Below, one piece after another: positions 31,701 through 40,415 of a stretch of 41,636 nucleotides of DNA (position 1 is the stretch's first letter; each line of letters begins with the position of its first letter). Source of the stretch: a virus. The DNA is taken from the IMG/VR virus record IMGVR_UViG_3300042868_009590, positions 1-41,636 of that record. One strand, given 5' to 3'. The notes beneath the pieces are model-generated. The model was not told where the DNA came from. It saw only the letters and a list, made by a program, of their open reading frames with translations, and did no database searches. The translations under genes and the position numbers were made by a program.

Positions 31701-33265
31701 AATGTTTTTAGTGGAATAAACTTATCATATCCATTAACATCTAAAATAGATTCGTAAAAGTCAAACTTAATTTGTGGTTTAAGGTTGTTTGCTATAATAC
31801 TTCCAGTTCTAGTAGTATTGTTAAAAACATTTAATTCTGTAAAAACTCCATCATGGTTTGATAAGTTAACTGCTCCAGTTGAAGCTACGAGTCCTCCAAC
31901 TGGAAGACCAAAGTCTGTTGCCATAAGATTTTTATTAACTTCGTAATCTAAAACATAGTTTGTCATATCAACCTTTAGTCTTGGCGATAATTCAATTAAT
32001 TCAAATGGCTTGTTTGGAGCATACATTGTTTCTACAACAACTCTAATTCCTTTAATAAAAGTAAACTCTCTATAAATATAATTGTTTCCAAGGTTAAAGT
32101 AATCTGGATTTAATATTTTTTTAATTAATCCAACTCTTTTTGTATCATCTTCTTCTAGTAATGAAAATCCATATTCTGCATTAGAAGTCTTCCATTCTTC
32201 ATCTTCTTGACTCCAAACATATAAAATTCCTGGTTCTGTGGCAGAGCTACCAACTATATAAGCATCTCCATCTCTTACTCTTAATCCAGAATTGTAAATG
32301 CTGGTATCTGGAAGTTGATTTGTGTTATCAAGATACTGGTATAAATGAAAATTGGTCTTAAACCTTTCTGGAATTTTAACACCATAGTATATTTCTACAT
32401 GACCGTCCCATGGAACTATTCTTGAACCGTCTCTTCTTGTAGAACTTTCGTTAAAGGTTGCTGCATCTAGCCAGTTGTTATTAGTATCAAGATATTGAAT
32501 TTTCCATCTTTTTGGGATTGATGATTTTGTTATATCTTGAAGTGGATCTATAACTAAATTATTATTACTTCTAATTCTTCCTGGAACTAAAAATTCTCCA
32601 TTAATTCCAACTGCTGTTGGATCTGCTAGATTAGTTTGCATCTTTATAACTATTCTATTTGTGGCAACTTGATTTTTATAAGAAACAAAGGGAACACAAT
32701 CGTTTATTTTATAAGAGGGATCTCCAGCAGTAAAAAATGTAGCAGCCTGACTTGATATTCCAAACTCTTGCCCATCTTCTTTTCTATAGGAATTCCAGTA
32801 TTTAAATTTATCAAATCTAGAACAAAAATAATATCTAGGTCTTTTTCCAGATCTAATACTGTCTACAAACTTTGTATTGTTTATATTAGATTCTCCAAAA
32901 TAAAGAATTTTATTAATTCCAGACCTTGGTCTAAATGGTTTAATGCAATCTTTTAAAGAGTAGTAAAGCTCTCTACTTGTTTCTCCTGAGTAAAACGTTA
33001 AAGGCTCATTAGGATTATCTGTCTTATATTCAGAAATGTAGTTAGATTCTAAAGCATTTGTATAAACATTTGCATTATCCTGAGAGTCATACTCTGGATA
33101 TAAAGTTCTATAAATAACACTTGCACTATCTGGTCTAAATCTATAATTTCCATAGTTGTCCAAATTTAATAAATCATTTTGATTCCATTCAGCAATGATC
33201 AAAGAATCTACATCAATACTATTTTTTGTTTGAATATGATTTATTAGGTCACTATCTGAAAACAT
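28754..33265 (-). CDS. Large minor tail protein / baseplate hub, 1503 residues
   Basis: One of two giant genes in the tail cluster. The protein is dominated by beta-rich, Asn/Ser-rich sequence with no catalytic motif I can identify. A conserved central section NLMATDFGLPVGGLVAST and LTTLYGQKTNNIVPN, and a C-terminal TAHVQLGDIVKINFDLPEG followed by FVVISAQYGRS, recall hub/Tal-like proteins that sit at the tail tip below the Dit ring. Order tape measure, Dit-like, this gene is the usual order in siphophages. The start overlaps the Dit-like stop by one base. Confidence 0.8.
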   Translation of the reverse strand: MFSDSDLINHIQTKNSIDVDSLIIAEWNQNDLLNLDNYGNYRFRPDSASVIYRTLYPEYDSQDNANVYTNALESNYISEYKTDNPNEPLTFYSGETSRELYYSLKDCIKPFRPRSGINKILYFGESNINNTKFVDSIRSGKRPRYYFCSRFDKFKYWNSYRKEDGQEFGISSQAATFFTAGDPSYKINDCVPFVSYKNQVATNRIVIKMQTNLADPTAVGINGEFLVPGRIRSNNNLVIDPLQDITKSSIPKRWKIQYLDTNNNWLDAATFNESSTRRDGSRIVPWDGHVEIYYGVKIPERFKTNFHLYQYLDNTNQLPDTSIYNSGLRVRDGDAYIVGSSATEPGILYVWSQEDEEWKTSNAEYGFSLLEEDDTKRVGLIKKILNPDYFNLGNNYIYREFTFIKGIRVVVETMYAPNKPFELIELSPRLKVDMTNYVLDYEVNKNLMATDFGLPVGGLVASTGAVNLSNHDGVFTELNVFNNTTRTGSIIANNLKPQIKFDFYESILDVNGYDKFIPLKTFYSENAAVATSGMQDVSLSLRDAYFILESNNATSIFLQNSTLTKAVALLLDNIGFSNYVFKNINTANDPVIPFFFVEPDASVAEVLQRLAQATQTAMFFDEYNNFVIMPKEYLMPDISVRDDNSAISERLTTLYGQKTNNIVPNIETIAGFETKILNDGQINYTTRYIQREVSKLEQASLSLSERTYGYKSAILWELGDQQEARTINQPTGNVGYALGAVPLGTSLGSAVPTVVNHQIVNNTIDVGESAFWLPRFQGYLFANGEIIRYDAQQYQVDAPSASATNGLVWITNNNEYQKYFSQLVFNGKMILTGLLRIYTEPYYENASGSNFDNLEENVRYKNGEVRSHGRGQFGTIVANHSAGLNPYWENSANRKSFRMDSINIFDTKPIEFLPSKPVSDSVSASAYPLGNDTISQSQSSITSKIANFMKQSSRTEGFSSYNQQAVGGIQSSALIFSGPYPIPSLQNTGLSSSIDKDLVNYVYKDLDTDYRHVGTRMRIIGKRKNDKTQSALNPMDLFSIDRSVANLNLTTLSGGAGGIGYMVDIDTNSGYYLEIASMSEDILKYYGSTASAAATSGSVSLNTVIENIIFYKVEKTPYSTQEPGKTNIAVPKKLWGSLARILVDEGKFVGSDRLTSQDIPVYDLSLDADIRRNSSGIYRIDFSIYLNNRLIGTFSDTSPLQMPSSGLKTCLFTRGSSKCMFENIYALKNIKEEDVSLREKVKNTVSVESLRKYSLPAIIQNTYLSSIGTETRPTVDFYFEEFGTILRECAYFNIKYDQAYPALIAKIVPPFTVEKSYEIAGFLPGSYGAEFLIFNTTDKAIDLSENSTNRIMIQGITFTQNISNVLTVDDYFKELSNFSDPVTTSANLIVSPGRSEKIYDNIKNSRSVYGNKSFSLNSVYIQNEDSAKDVMKWILDKTIRPRKVFEIDTFATAHVQLGDIVKINFDLPEGVKMVDENKKFVVISAQYGRSSSNVKSQLRVMEV

Positions 33266-33852
33266 TATACTTCCTCAAGAGAAATAGAAACATCCCAAAG
33301 GTCGTGGTTAGTTCCGCCTCTTTTAATAACATTATAACTAAAGTCTGAAACAAAAACTTCTAAAACATCAGAATACTTATCTAGCTTTTCATATATTCCA
33401 ACAGAAAAGTTTTGAGGCTTATCATAAGATAAGAACATATAAAACGATCCAGGATTTAAGCTATACCATTCTAAAAGCTCTGCCCCACCAGCACCACCAT
33501 CTGCTGTATATTCTGTTAATGAAAGATCGGTTCTAATTCCATTGGAATCAAATTCTGGATCTCCATCAAAGGATCTAGATGGCAACAAATTGTAAGAAAA
33601 AGATATATTCATTTTGTCTGCAATATGATAAGAACGCATATGACCATTTACCATTCTTTTTCTATTTTCCAGTCTATTTGTATTAAAACTAATATCCCCT
33701 CTATTATGGTCAGAAAGAATTATAAAGTCTTCTCTTTCTATTCCAGAAATTTGTGGAACTCCGTCTAAGATTCCACCAGAGTTATTGGAAAAAATAATTG
33801 CCTGTGGTCTTGCCCACTTTTTTCTAGCATTTAAATATGCACTGCTAACCAT
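33265..33852 (-). CDS. Probable distal tail (Dit-like) / minor tail protein
   Basis: The 195-residue protein comes directly after the tape measure gene (TAATG-type overlap) and before the hub, the normal location of Dit. The beta-rich sequence (ISGIEREDFIILSDHNRGDI; MNISFSYNLLPSRSF; LLEWYSLNPGSFYMFLSYD) fits a ring-forming tail protein, but there is no signature motif. Function inferred from synteny. Confidence 0.72.
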   Translation of the reverse strand: MVSSAYLNARKKWARPQAIIFSNNSGGILDGVPQISGIEREDFIILSDHNRGDISFNTNRLENRKRMVNGHMRSYHIADKMNISFSYNLLPSRSFDGDPEFDSNGIRTDLSLTEYTADGGAGGAELLEWYSLNPGSFYMFLSYDKPQNFSVGIYEKLDKYSDVLEVFVSDFSYNVIKRGGTNHDLWDVSISLEEV

Positions 33853-36800
33853 TAATACCTAGTACTCCTTAAATTTCCTCTATTTTGTTGCGAAAGTTTT
33901 GCCATTACAACATTTGCAATATCATCTGGAGAAGCATTAGTTCCAGAGACATTTACATTTACATTATATGTACTATTATACATTGTTGAAGAAGGAGAGA
34001 TTACATTTGTACTAGGTGTTGGAATACTTGCCACTCCACTTTGTGGCACAGAGTATCTTGGAGATCCTATTCCATCTAAGAAGTTATTTGTTGGAACACT
34101 TGGTGCTCCACCCATTCCAGAGAATACTTGACTGTTTAAAGCTTCTAAGAATCCTCTGTTATTGTCTGCTACTGACTTTCTAACAACAAATTCTCCAGGG
34201 GTTAGCATGGCTGGAACCTTGTCCGTCATACCCCTTCCAGGAACCGTACTTCCAAATGCCATTTTTAGTGCTGGAGGAGACTCTGTAGAGCCCTTGTAGG
34301 CAACTCCACCATTTGCCATTTTTGCTATTTTTCCACCATACTGTTTGTACTGAGAATATTCAGATCCAGAAAGGTTTTTAAAGTCTACCAATAAAGTATC
34401 TAAGTATCCCTTTTGTACAGCTGTCAATTCGTTGTTAATTTCTTTTAGTTTTAATGCTTCAATAGTTTGCTTTTGCTGTAATAGATATGTTCTTAATTCT
34501 GCATCAGCACGTTTTTCTGCCAGGCTCAGTCTTTCTGTTTCAATATTGTATAGTCTATCTTCAATGGTTTGAATTTGAGTTGCAATAACTTTATTAGCTT
34601 CTTCAATCTGCCCTCTTGTCATCATTACACCGTTAACAGATATTGCTAAAGACTCTATATCTTTTTGTCTTTGAGCTTCAAGAGCAGCCCTAGTATCTTC
34701 AATTTGATACTGTGCCTCTTTTTGCTGCATTTCGCTAGCAGCACTAGCTGCTCCTGCAATATCTCCAGATGCAAGTGCTGATGCGAGACCTATTTTTGAA
34801 CGTTCTTGTTCAGCAATTCTATCATTTGCTGTAGAAACTTTATCAAGAGCCTCTAGCTTTGCATCATATGTTTTATTTACAGCATCTTCAGCATCAGCAA
34901 GTTTTTCTAAGGCTCTATTATTAAGGTCAATCTCTCTTTGTCTGCTTCTTATACCCTTATTTTCTGCCTGAGTTCTTTTATCCAAAGCTTTTTCTTGCAT
35001 TTCTAAACTTAGCAATCTCTTTTCTTCTACTGACATTGCAAGGAAAGCAGTTGCTCTTTGAATACTTAGCTGTTTTTCTGCAGATTTTATAAGGTCTGCA
35101 AGTTGCTTCTTTCCCTCTTTTCTTATCTTAGAATTTTTTGACTCTGCCTTTCCTACCAGTTCAACATACCTTGCCTGGTCAATAAGAGAAATAGCTTCCA
35201 TCTTTGCAGTTCCAAGATTTTCAGAGGTTGCTTTAAAATAATCCATCTTGGCTTTTGTTGCAGCTTTAAATTCTTTAATATATTCTGCAAGAGTTTGCTT
35301 TTTAGAGCCTCCGCCACCGCTAGAACCTACTCCATCCCCTGCTCCAGCACCTGCTCCAGCACCTGCAGTAAATGAGCCAGTAATAGATTGCATAAGTTTG
35401 CTTACTTGGTCTGCATAGTCTTTTCTGGATCCTTGATCCATATCCATATTACCATCTAAGGTAAGTCTAACATTTGCCAAAACTTCCATTTTTGCAAGAA
35501 CAATTCTTTTTTCAAGATCTGGCAGGGCTGCAAATTGATCATATGTTACTCCTATTTGTTGCATAACTCCTGTAAAGTTATCTTTTGCATAAACATTCAA
35601 TTCCTTGTCTGGCATTTCATCAAACTTTACCATTGCATCATAAAGTTGTGTGATCTCTGCTTGACTTGTAGTTTTTACATTAATTAAAGTATCGATATCT
35701 GGTATTTTTTTAAGAGCTTGTAGCTTATCATTTACTGCTTCAATTTCTTGTTCATTTAATCCACCATCTTTTAGTTTTACTAATATTTCAACATCTGCAA
35801 GATTTAATCTTCCTGATAAAATGTCTCCAAATGCTCCTGCACCAAGTTTTGAAACGCTTGCAGATATCTTTGCAACAGTATCCTCTGTTTGACCAGGTAT
35901 GGCTAGAAGTAAGTCTTCAACCTCTTTCTTTTGTGCATCAATAACTGCCTGAGCTTGTTGCTGTTGCTCATTTCTAACTGTTGCACCGCCACCTCTTCCA
36001 CCAGCAGCGACAACAGTTCCTTTTGAAGCAGTTACTAGTGCAGCCTGATTTTCAAATCCTAAGGCTTTTGCTGCTAAATCTTGATTAGCTTCAGATGACT
36101 TTGTTATTGCAGAAGATTGAGCTTGGAACTCTTTTAAGGTTATTGTTCCTTCTTGATAAGCTAAATTAAGAAGCTGTCTAGCCTGTGTTTCTTTTGCAAA
36201 TGCTGAAGAAGTGGCTGCACTAACTTCACTAACTTTATAATTTTTTGCAAAATCTGCCTCTCCTCCTTGAAAAAGTTGGATAAACTTTTCTCCTGCGTTC
36301 ATTTTTTCATATGCAGAAGTTGCATCAGCAGCTAATTTATTTGCATCAATTTTTGGACTAATTTCTGCAGTGATTGATGAAAGATTTTTTAACAAGTCTC
36401 CACCATCTGGACCCATAAGTCTAGTTAATTCTCCAGAAACTCCTACAGCAATTGACTGATCTCCCAAAGCTGTTCCAACTTCAACTGCAATAGCCCTTGC
36501 TTCTTCTGTGCCAATAGCACCAGATATAATTGCAGCAGAAAGTTGATTCTTTAAAGCTTCTACAGCGTTTCCTCCGCCAGCTTTTACTGTGCCAACATCT
36601 TTAAGCATTTGCTTTCCAGCATCGGATTCAACAAACTGTGCTGATTTTTGCTGAGCCTCTTGACCAATAGCCTGTCCACCGATTCTTTCAACTGCAGAAA
36701 TTCTAGCTGCCTGAGCATTTGTTTGAGTTCCAAACTGTTGAGCAATTCCTTCAATTGTTTTTGAAGTTCCGTACATAGCTTTTGTAAATTCTGCACCAGA

Positions 36801-39800
36801 CTTTTCAGCCTCTCCAATTCCTTTATTAAATTTATAAATTGCAAATCCTGCAAGTGCTAGTGGTGCAGTTATTCCTGCAAATAATGGAACTGACATACCA
36901 ATTGCACCTGCCAAAGCTGTTGCTGCTTTTGGAAGCAAGGGGGTAATTATAGATCCAGCTAATCCACCAAACATATTTCCACCAGTTAAAGCTGACCCAA
37001 CCTCATATCCACCAATACTAGCAGCCGTACCTCCAACAAGTTTTCCAGTTTTAGATCCAGCCAATCTTGTAGCACCAGCCCTAGCAGCAGCAACTAATCC
37101 ACCAACAGCATATCCTTTAACTTTTCCACCATTCATCATTTCAAGTATTCCTTGATTTTGACTAGCTGCTTTTTTGTTTACAACAAATTCTCCTGGTGTA
37201 AGCATTGCTGGAACAGTGTCGGTATTTCCAAGTCCTGGAACTGGACCACCCTTAGCAAACTCTCTTACATTTTCAACATGTGCGTATTCATACTTTCCTT
37301 CACTTGGAAGTAAGGCATATTTTCTATTCTTAGCACTTTCATTTTGACGAATTCCTTTAACAACAACTTCTTCCCAGTTTTTTCCATTAAATCTCATTAC
37401 CTTTCCAGAATCTTTAAAAAGAATGTGATCGTTTTCCTGTATAAGGCGGCTGCTTGAATTTTTTCCATATGAGGTAGCAACGGTCCCTGGTCTTGGAAGT
37501 TCTTGACCTTCAACAAATTCTTCTTTTAAGAATGGAGTATTTTCTTTTTCTTGAATTTTTGAAGAAGGCTTTCTCCAAACAGTTGCATAATTTGCCCCAG
37601 GAGAAAAAAGTGCAGCCCTATGTTCTGGGGAAAGAGATGACATAACTCTTTTATTGTGCAAAGATGACATAGGTATAAATTGAATATTGGCATTTTTTGG
37701 ATCTCTCATGGCAGATCTAGTTGTTTCGTTTGATAAAGAATCTACATATCTTACTTCTTTTCCAGGGAATAATGCCTTTAGTTCCTCATGTCTGGCTTTA
37801 ATTGCAGATCTATATGAAGATGGGCTAAATCCTTGTGGTGCAAATCTTGGACTTGCAATTGTAGAAATACCACTATCAGAAAGCATTCTTGAAATAAGCT
37901 GGTCTCCCTCTACACCACCCCCCTTTAGCATTTGATTATCAGAATTAGGCAATCTGTATACAAAATTATTTTTTGACTTTGATGCAGAGGCTCCTCCAAC
38001 TGAAGCAGTTTGACCAGAAACCATTGACCCAGATCTTTTTATACTTCCAAATCTTGTTAATAATTTTTTTACATCATTAGGAACTGTAGGCGACATTAAG
38101 AAATCATCAAGAGTTCCTATTTTTCCATTATTTCTTCTTACAATATCAAGAATTGATCTTGCTTGAGAAACTATGGCTCCTCTATTTAAATATTGAACTC
38201 CATTAGCTATTCCGCCCTTATTAAGACCCTGAGTTTTGCCATCATTAATTGCTTGAAGTAATCCAAGATTATTTTTAGTAGCTTCCTTGTTTATAACAAA
38301 TTCACCAGGAGTTAGCATTGCTGGAACAGTGTCAGTATTACCAGACCCTGGAACACCACCTCCAAAGTTTCTTCTTAGACCTCTTACTCTAACTGAACTA
38401 GTTTTTCCTTCTCTTGCAGCAGCACCTGCAGCACCAGCAATTCCAAATGTTGGCAAGTTACCTGCAGCAGCCTGTGTTGCAGCCATTGAGCTATACGCCT
38501 TTGTTAAGTTTGCAATAGCGGCAGCAGCTGCGTTTGCAGTTCCAACTTGTTTCATGAGGGTTGTATTTAAAATTTGACTTGCACCAGAAAGTTGTTGGGC
38601 AGCCATTGCTGCATCCATTTCAGCGAGACTTAAATATTTTGAACTTTGTGTAAGTGCTTTTACTGCTCCTACTGGACCACCTGTAATAAATCCTTTTCCA
38701 AATAAAGCTATTCCCTGACCTATTTTTGCAAGTGTTCCAATAAGGTTTAGGAATAAACCAGTCATCATTGTTACTGCTGGAATAACAACACCAACAATTA
38801 CTGCAGCAATTGCAGCAAATTGTTTTTGAGTATCTGACAATCCGTTAAAAGATTCTGCAACCTTTGTTGCAAAATTAACTAGTGGAATAGCTAGTCTAAC
38901 AAATAGCTCTCCAATAGGAGCTATTGCTAATTTAAATCTTTCTACCGCCCCTGTTAATTGCACACCAAAAGATTCTTCAATTGTTTTTAATTCTTTGTCT
39001 GCAGTAGCACCAAGTTGTTCTGTGCTATACCCCATTGTTGCAATTACTTGCTGAGCTTGAGATCCTTCTCTAGAAATATTTTCAAACAAAGCTCCAAGTT
39101 TTGCATATTGGAATTTTCCAAATACCTGCTCAAGAGCTTGTTGTCTTGAGAACTGATCAAGACCCTGCAAGGCTTCTGCAAAAGATCTAACAGTCCCCAT
39201 AAGGTCTCCCTTATTTGCTTCAATAATAGACTGAAGATTTATGCCCATACTGCTCAGCATTTCATTTGCTTGCTTTGTAGGATTAATCAAAGAAGCAAGA
39301 CCAGACTTTAATGCGTTAGCACCTTCAGCAGCGTCTACTCCACCTTCTTGCATTGCTGCAAGGAATACTGTAAGGTCTTTTACGTCTCCACCAAGACCTT
39401 GGATAACTGGTGCAACACGAGGAATAGCAGCAGCAATATCTTGCAAGGAAACAACTGTTTGGTTTTCAACCATATTTAAAAAGTTAATTGTATCTGCAAG
39501 ATCTTTTCCTGATAATCTAAATGCAGACTGCAAAGATATTGTTGTTTCAAGTGCTGCATTCTGATCCATTTGACCAAGTGTTGCAAGTCTTGTTGCTTGA
39601 GATACTGCATCAGTAAGATCTGCATTTTGTCTACCAGCAGCAGCAGCCTGGGCTGCAAGACCAATAGTATCTTTTACTGCAATTCCATATTTTGTATATT
39701 CAGCAGCAAGACCTTTTACTGCTTCTAAGTTTTGATTTAATTCTGCTGGAGTTGTAAAAATATCTCCATATACCTTTTTAAATGCAACCGCTTGTTTTTC

Positions 39801-40415
39801 AAGATCCATAAAAGTTTTTCCAGCAATTGATCCAAATATTGTAAGGGGTACTGTAAATCCGACCATAAGCTGACGACCAGCCCACTGAACATTTTTACCA
39901 AAGTTAATAAGCTGAGTAGTTCCTTGCTTAAACATGTTAGAAAGAATTTGAGTTTTTTGTGCAGCTACGGCTGCTTCTGAAGAAAATGCAGCAAGTGGTC
40001 TAACTGCTAAAGCATCTTGAAATCCATTTGCAGCACCAGTAGTTGCAATAAATTGTGTTTGAAGTCTTCTTGCTCTTTCTGAGGCAAGTGCCATAGTCTC
40101 TGCTGCAATAGCACTATCTTTATTAAACTTTGCACTAAAAAATTGCCCAAGGGAAGTTTTTCCTTTGGACAAAGTTTTATCTAGCGTTGCAGCAGCGGTC
40201 TGAAGTTTTATAGTTTCTGCAGTAAATAATCCAGTTTTATTAATTGCCTTTTGCAATTCTCCAGAAAACTCTTTTGCAAAAGCATTCTGTGAATTATTGC
40301 TCTTATTAAGAGCTAAACTAAAAGCATTAATCTGGGTTTGCAAAGCTTGAAGTTGAGACGCAGCACGACCTGTATTAATCTCAATATCAATAATGCCTTT
40401 TGCAACTTCAGCCAT
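33852..40415 (-). CDS. Tape measure protein, 2187 residues
   Basis: It begins with a coiled-coil region (LQALQTQINAFSLALN) and a PhageMin_Tail-type core (residues ~180-520, e.g. FMDLEKQAVAFKKVYGD, and AAIPRVAPVIQGLG). Hydrophobic, membrane-like stretches lie near 535-565 and 1160-1195. Three copies of a PAMLTPGEFVVNK-type motif occur at ~688-709, 1055-1081 and 2056-2081. A Gly/Ala-rich linker (GAGAGAGDGVGSSGGGG) is near 1690, followed by a long coiled coil (~1750-2000). The 6.6-kb length implies a long non-contractile tail of roughly 0.3 micrometre if 1.5 angstroms per residue holds. It sits after the frameshifted chaperones as expected. Confidence 0.95.
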   Translation of the reverse strand: MAEVAKGIIDIEINTGRAASQLQALQTQINAFSLALNKSNNSQNAFAKEFSGELQKAINKTGLFTAETIKLQTAAATLDKTLSKGKTSLGQFFSAKFNKDSAIAAETMALASERARRLQTQFIATTGAANGFQDALAVRPLAAFSSEAAVAAQKTQILSNMFKQGTTQLINFGKNVQWAGRQLMVGFTVPLTIFGSIAGKTFMDLEKQAVAFKKVYGDIFTTPAELNQNLEAVKGLAAEYTKYGIAVKDTIGLAAQAAAAGRQNADLTDAVSQATRLATLGQMDQNAALETTISLQSAFRLSGKDLADTINFLNMVENQTVVSLQDIAAAIPRVAPVIQGLGGDVKDLTVFLAAMQEGGVDAAEGANALKSGLASLINPTKQANEMLSSMGINLQSIIEANKGDLMGTVRSFAEALQGLDQFSRQQALEQVFGKFQYAKLGALFENISREGSQAQQVIATMGYSTEQLGATADKELKTIEESFGVQLTGAVERFKLAIAPIGELFVRLAIPLVNFATKVAESFNGLSDTQKQFAAIAAVIVGVVIPAVTMMTGLFLNLIGTLAKIGQGIALFGKGFITGGPVGAVKALTQSSKYLSLAEMDAAMAAQQLSGASQILNTTLMKQVGTANAAAAAIANLTKAYSSMAATQAAAGNLPTFGIAGAAGAAAREGKTSSVRVRGLRRNFGGGVPGSGNTDTVPAMLTPGEFVINKEATKNNLGLLQAINDGKTQGLNKGGIANGVQYLNRGAIVSQARSILDIVRRNNGKIGTLDDFLMSPTVPNDVKKLLTRFGSIKRSGSMVSGQTASVGGASASKSKNNFVYRLPNSDNQMLKGGGVEGDQLISRMLSDSGISTIASPRFAPQGFSPSSYRSAIKARHEELKALFPGKEVRYVDSLSNETTRSAMRDPKNANIQFIPMSSLHNKRVMSSLSPEHRAALFSPGANYATVWRKPSSKIQEKENTPFLKEEFVEGQELPRPGTVATSYGKNSSSRLIQENDHILFKDSGKVMRFNGKNWEEVVVKGIRQNESAKNRKYALLPSEGKYEYAHVENVREFAKGGPVPGLGNTDTVPAMLTPGEFVVNKKAASQNQGILEMMNGGKVKGYAVGGLVAAARAGATRLAGSKTGKLVGGTAASIGGYEVGSALTGGNMFGGLAGSIITPLLPKAATALAGAIGMSVPLFAGITAPLALAGFAIYKFNKGIGEAEKSGAEFTKAMYGTSKTIEGIAQQFGTQTNAQAARISAVERIGGQAIGQEAQQKSAQFVESDAGKQMLKDVGTVKAGGGNAVEALKNQLSAAIISGAIGTEEARAIAVEVGTALGDQSIAVGVSGELTRLMGPDGGDLLKNLSSITAEISPKIDANKLAADATSAYEKMNAGEKFIQLFQGGEADFAKNYKVSEVSAATSSAFAKETQARQLLNLAYQEGTITLKEFQAQSSAITKSSEANQDLAAKALGFENQAALVTASKGTVVAAGGRGGGATVRNEQQQQAQAVIDAQKKEVEDLLLAIPGQTEDTVAKISASVSKLGAGAFGDILSGRLNLADVEILVKLKDGGLNEQEIEAVNDKLQALKKIPDIDTLINVKTTSQAEITQLYDAMVKFDEMPDKELNVYAKDNFTGVMQQIGVTYDQFAALPDLEKRIVLAKMEVLANVRLTLDGNMDMDQGSRKDYADQVSKLMQSITGSFTAGAGAGAGAGDGVGSSGGGGSKKQTLAEYIKEFKAATKAKMDYFKATSENLGTAKMEAISLIDQARYVELVGKAESKNSKIRKEGKKQLADLIKSAEKQLSIQRATAFLAMSVEEKRLLSLEMQEKALDKRTQAENKGIRSRQREIDLNNRALEKLADAEDAVNKTYDAKLEALDKVSTANDRIAEQERSKIGLASALASGDIAGAASAASEMQQKEAQYQIEDTRAALEAQRQKDIESLAISVNGVMMTRGQIEEANKVIATQIQTIEDRLYNIETERLSLAEKRADAELRTYLLQQKQTIEALKLKEINNELTAVQKGYLDTLLVDFKNLSGSEYSQYKQYGGKIAKMANGGVAYKGSTESPPALKMAFGSTVPGRGMTDKVPAMLTPGEFVVRKSVADNNRGFLEALNSQVFSGMGGAPSVPTNNFLDGIGSPRYSVPQSGVASIPTPSTNVISPSSTMYNSTYNVNVNVSGTNASPDDIANVVMAKLSQQNRGNLRSTRY
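34170..34246 (-). repeat. Tape-measure internal repeat, copy 3
   Basis: Encodes VPGRGMTDKVPAMLTPGEFV and VRKSVADNN. It is a diverged copy of the same module found at 37171-37250 and 38288-38353. The DNA also stays similar, reading caacaaattctccaggggtt here. Confidence 0.8.
37171..37250 (-). repeat. Tape-measure internal repeat, copy 2
   Basis: Encodes VPGLGNTDTVPAMLTPGEFV followed by VNKKAASQNQG. It is nearly identical in protein to copy 1, separated from it by ~350 residues of different sequence. Confidence 0.85.
38288..38353 (-). repeat. Tape-measure internal repeat, copy 1
   Basis: Encodes VPGSGNTDTVPAMLTPGEFV and INKEATKNN. The MLTPGEFV-(I/V)-x-K module is common in long tape measure proteins of many phages; here there are three copies. 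Confidence 0.85.

Noticed and set aside
28754-33265. Enzymatic domain (lysozyme, peptidase) in the giant tail protein
   Set aside because: I could not identify catalytic motifs by eye, so I left it as a structural hub-like protein.
36584-36853. Second minus-strand frame inside the tape measure gene, rich in Leu/Gln/Lys
   Set aside because: It is a shifted frame of coiled-coil coding sequence, which produces such compositions by chance. There is no ribosome site.
1831-38577. Many plus-strand open frames of 60-155 codons, for example 2814..3281 opposite ftsZ and 8 or more opposite the tape measure gene
   Set aside because: Each lies opposite a gene with clear homology or strong coding structure, has no ribosome site or family motif, and many are Pro/Ser/Leu-rich in the way reversed coding sequence is. 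I see no genuine plus-strand gene.
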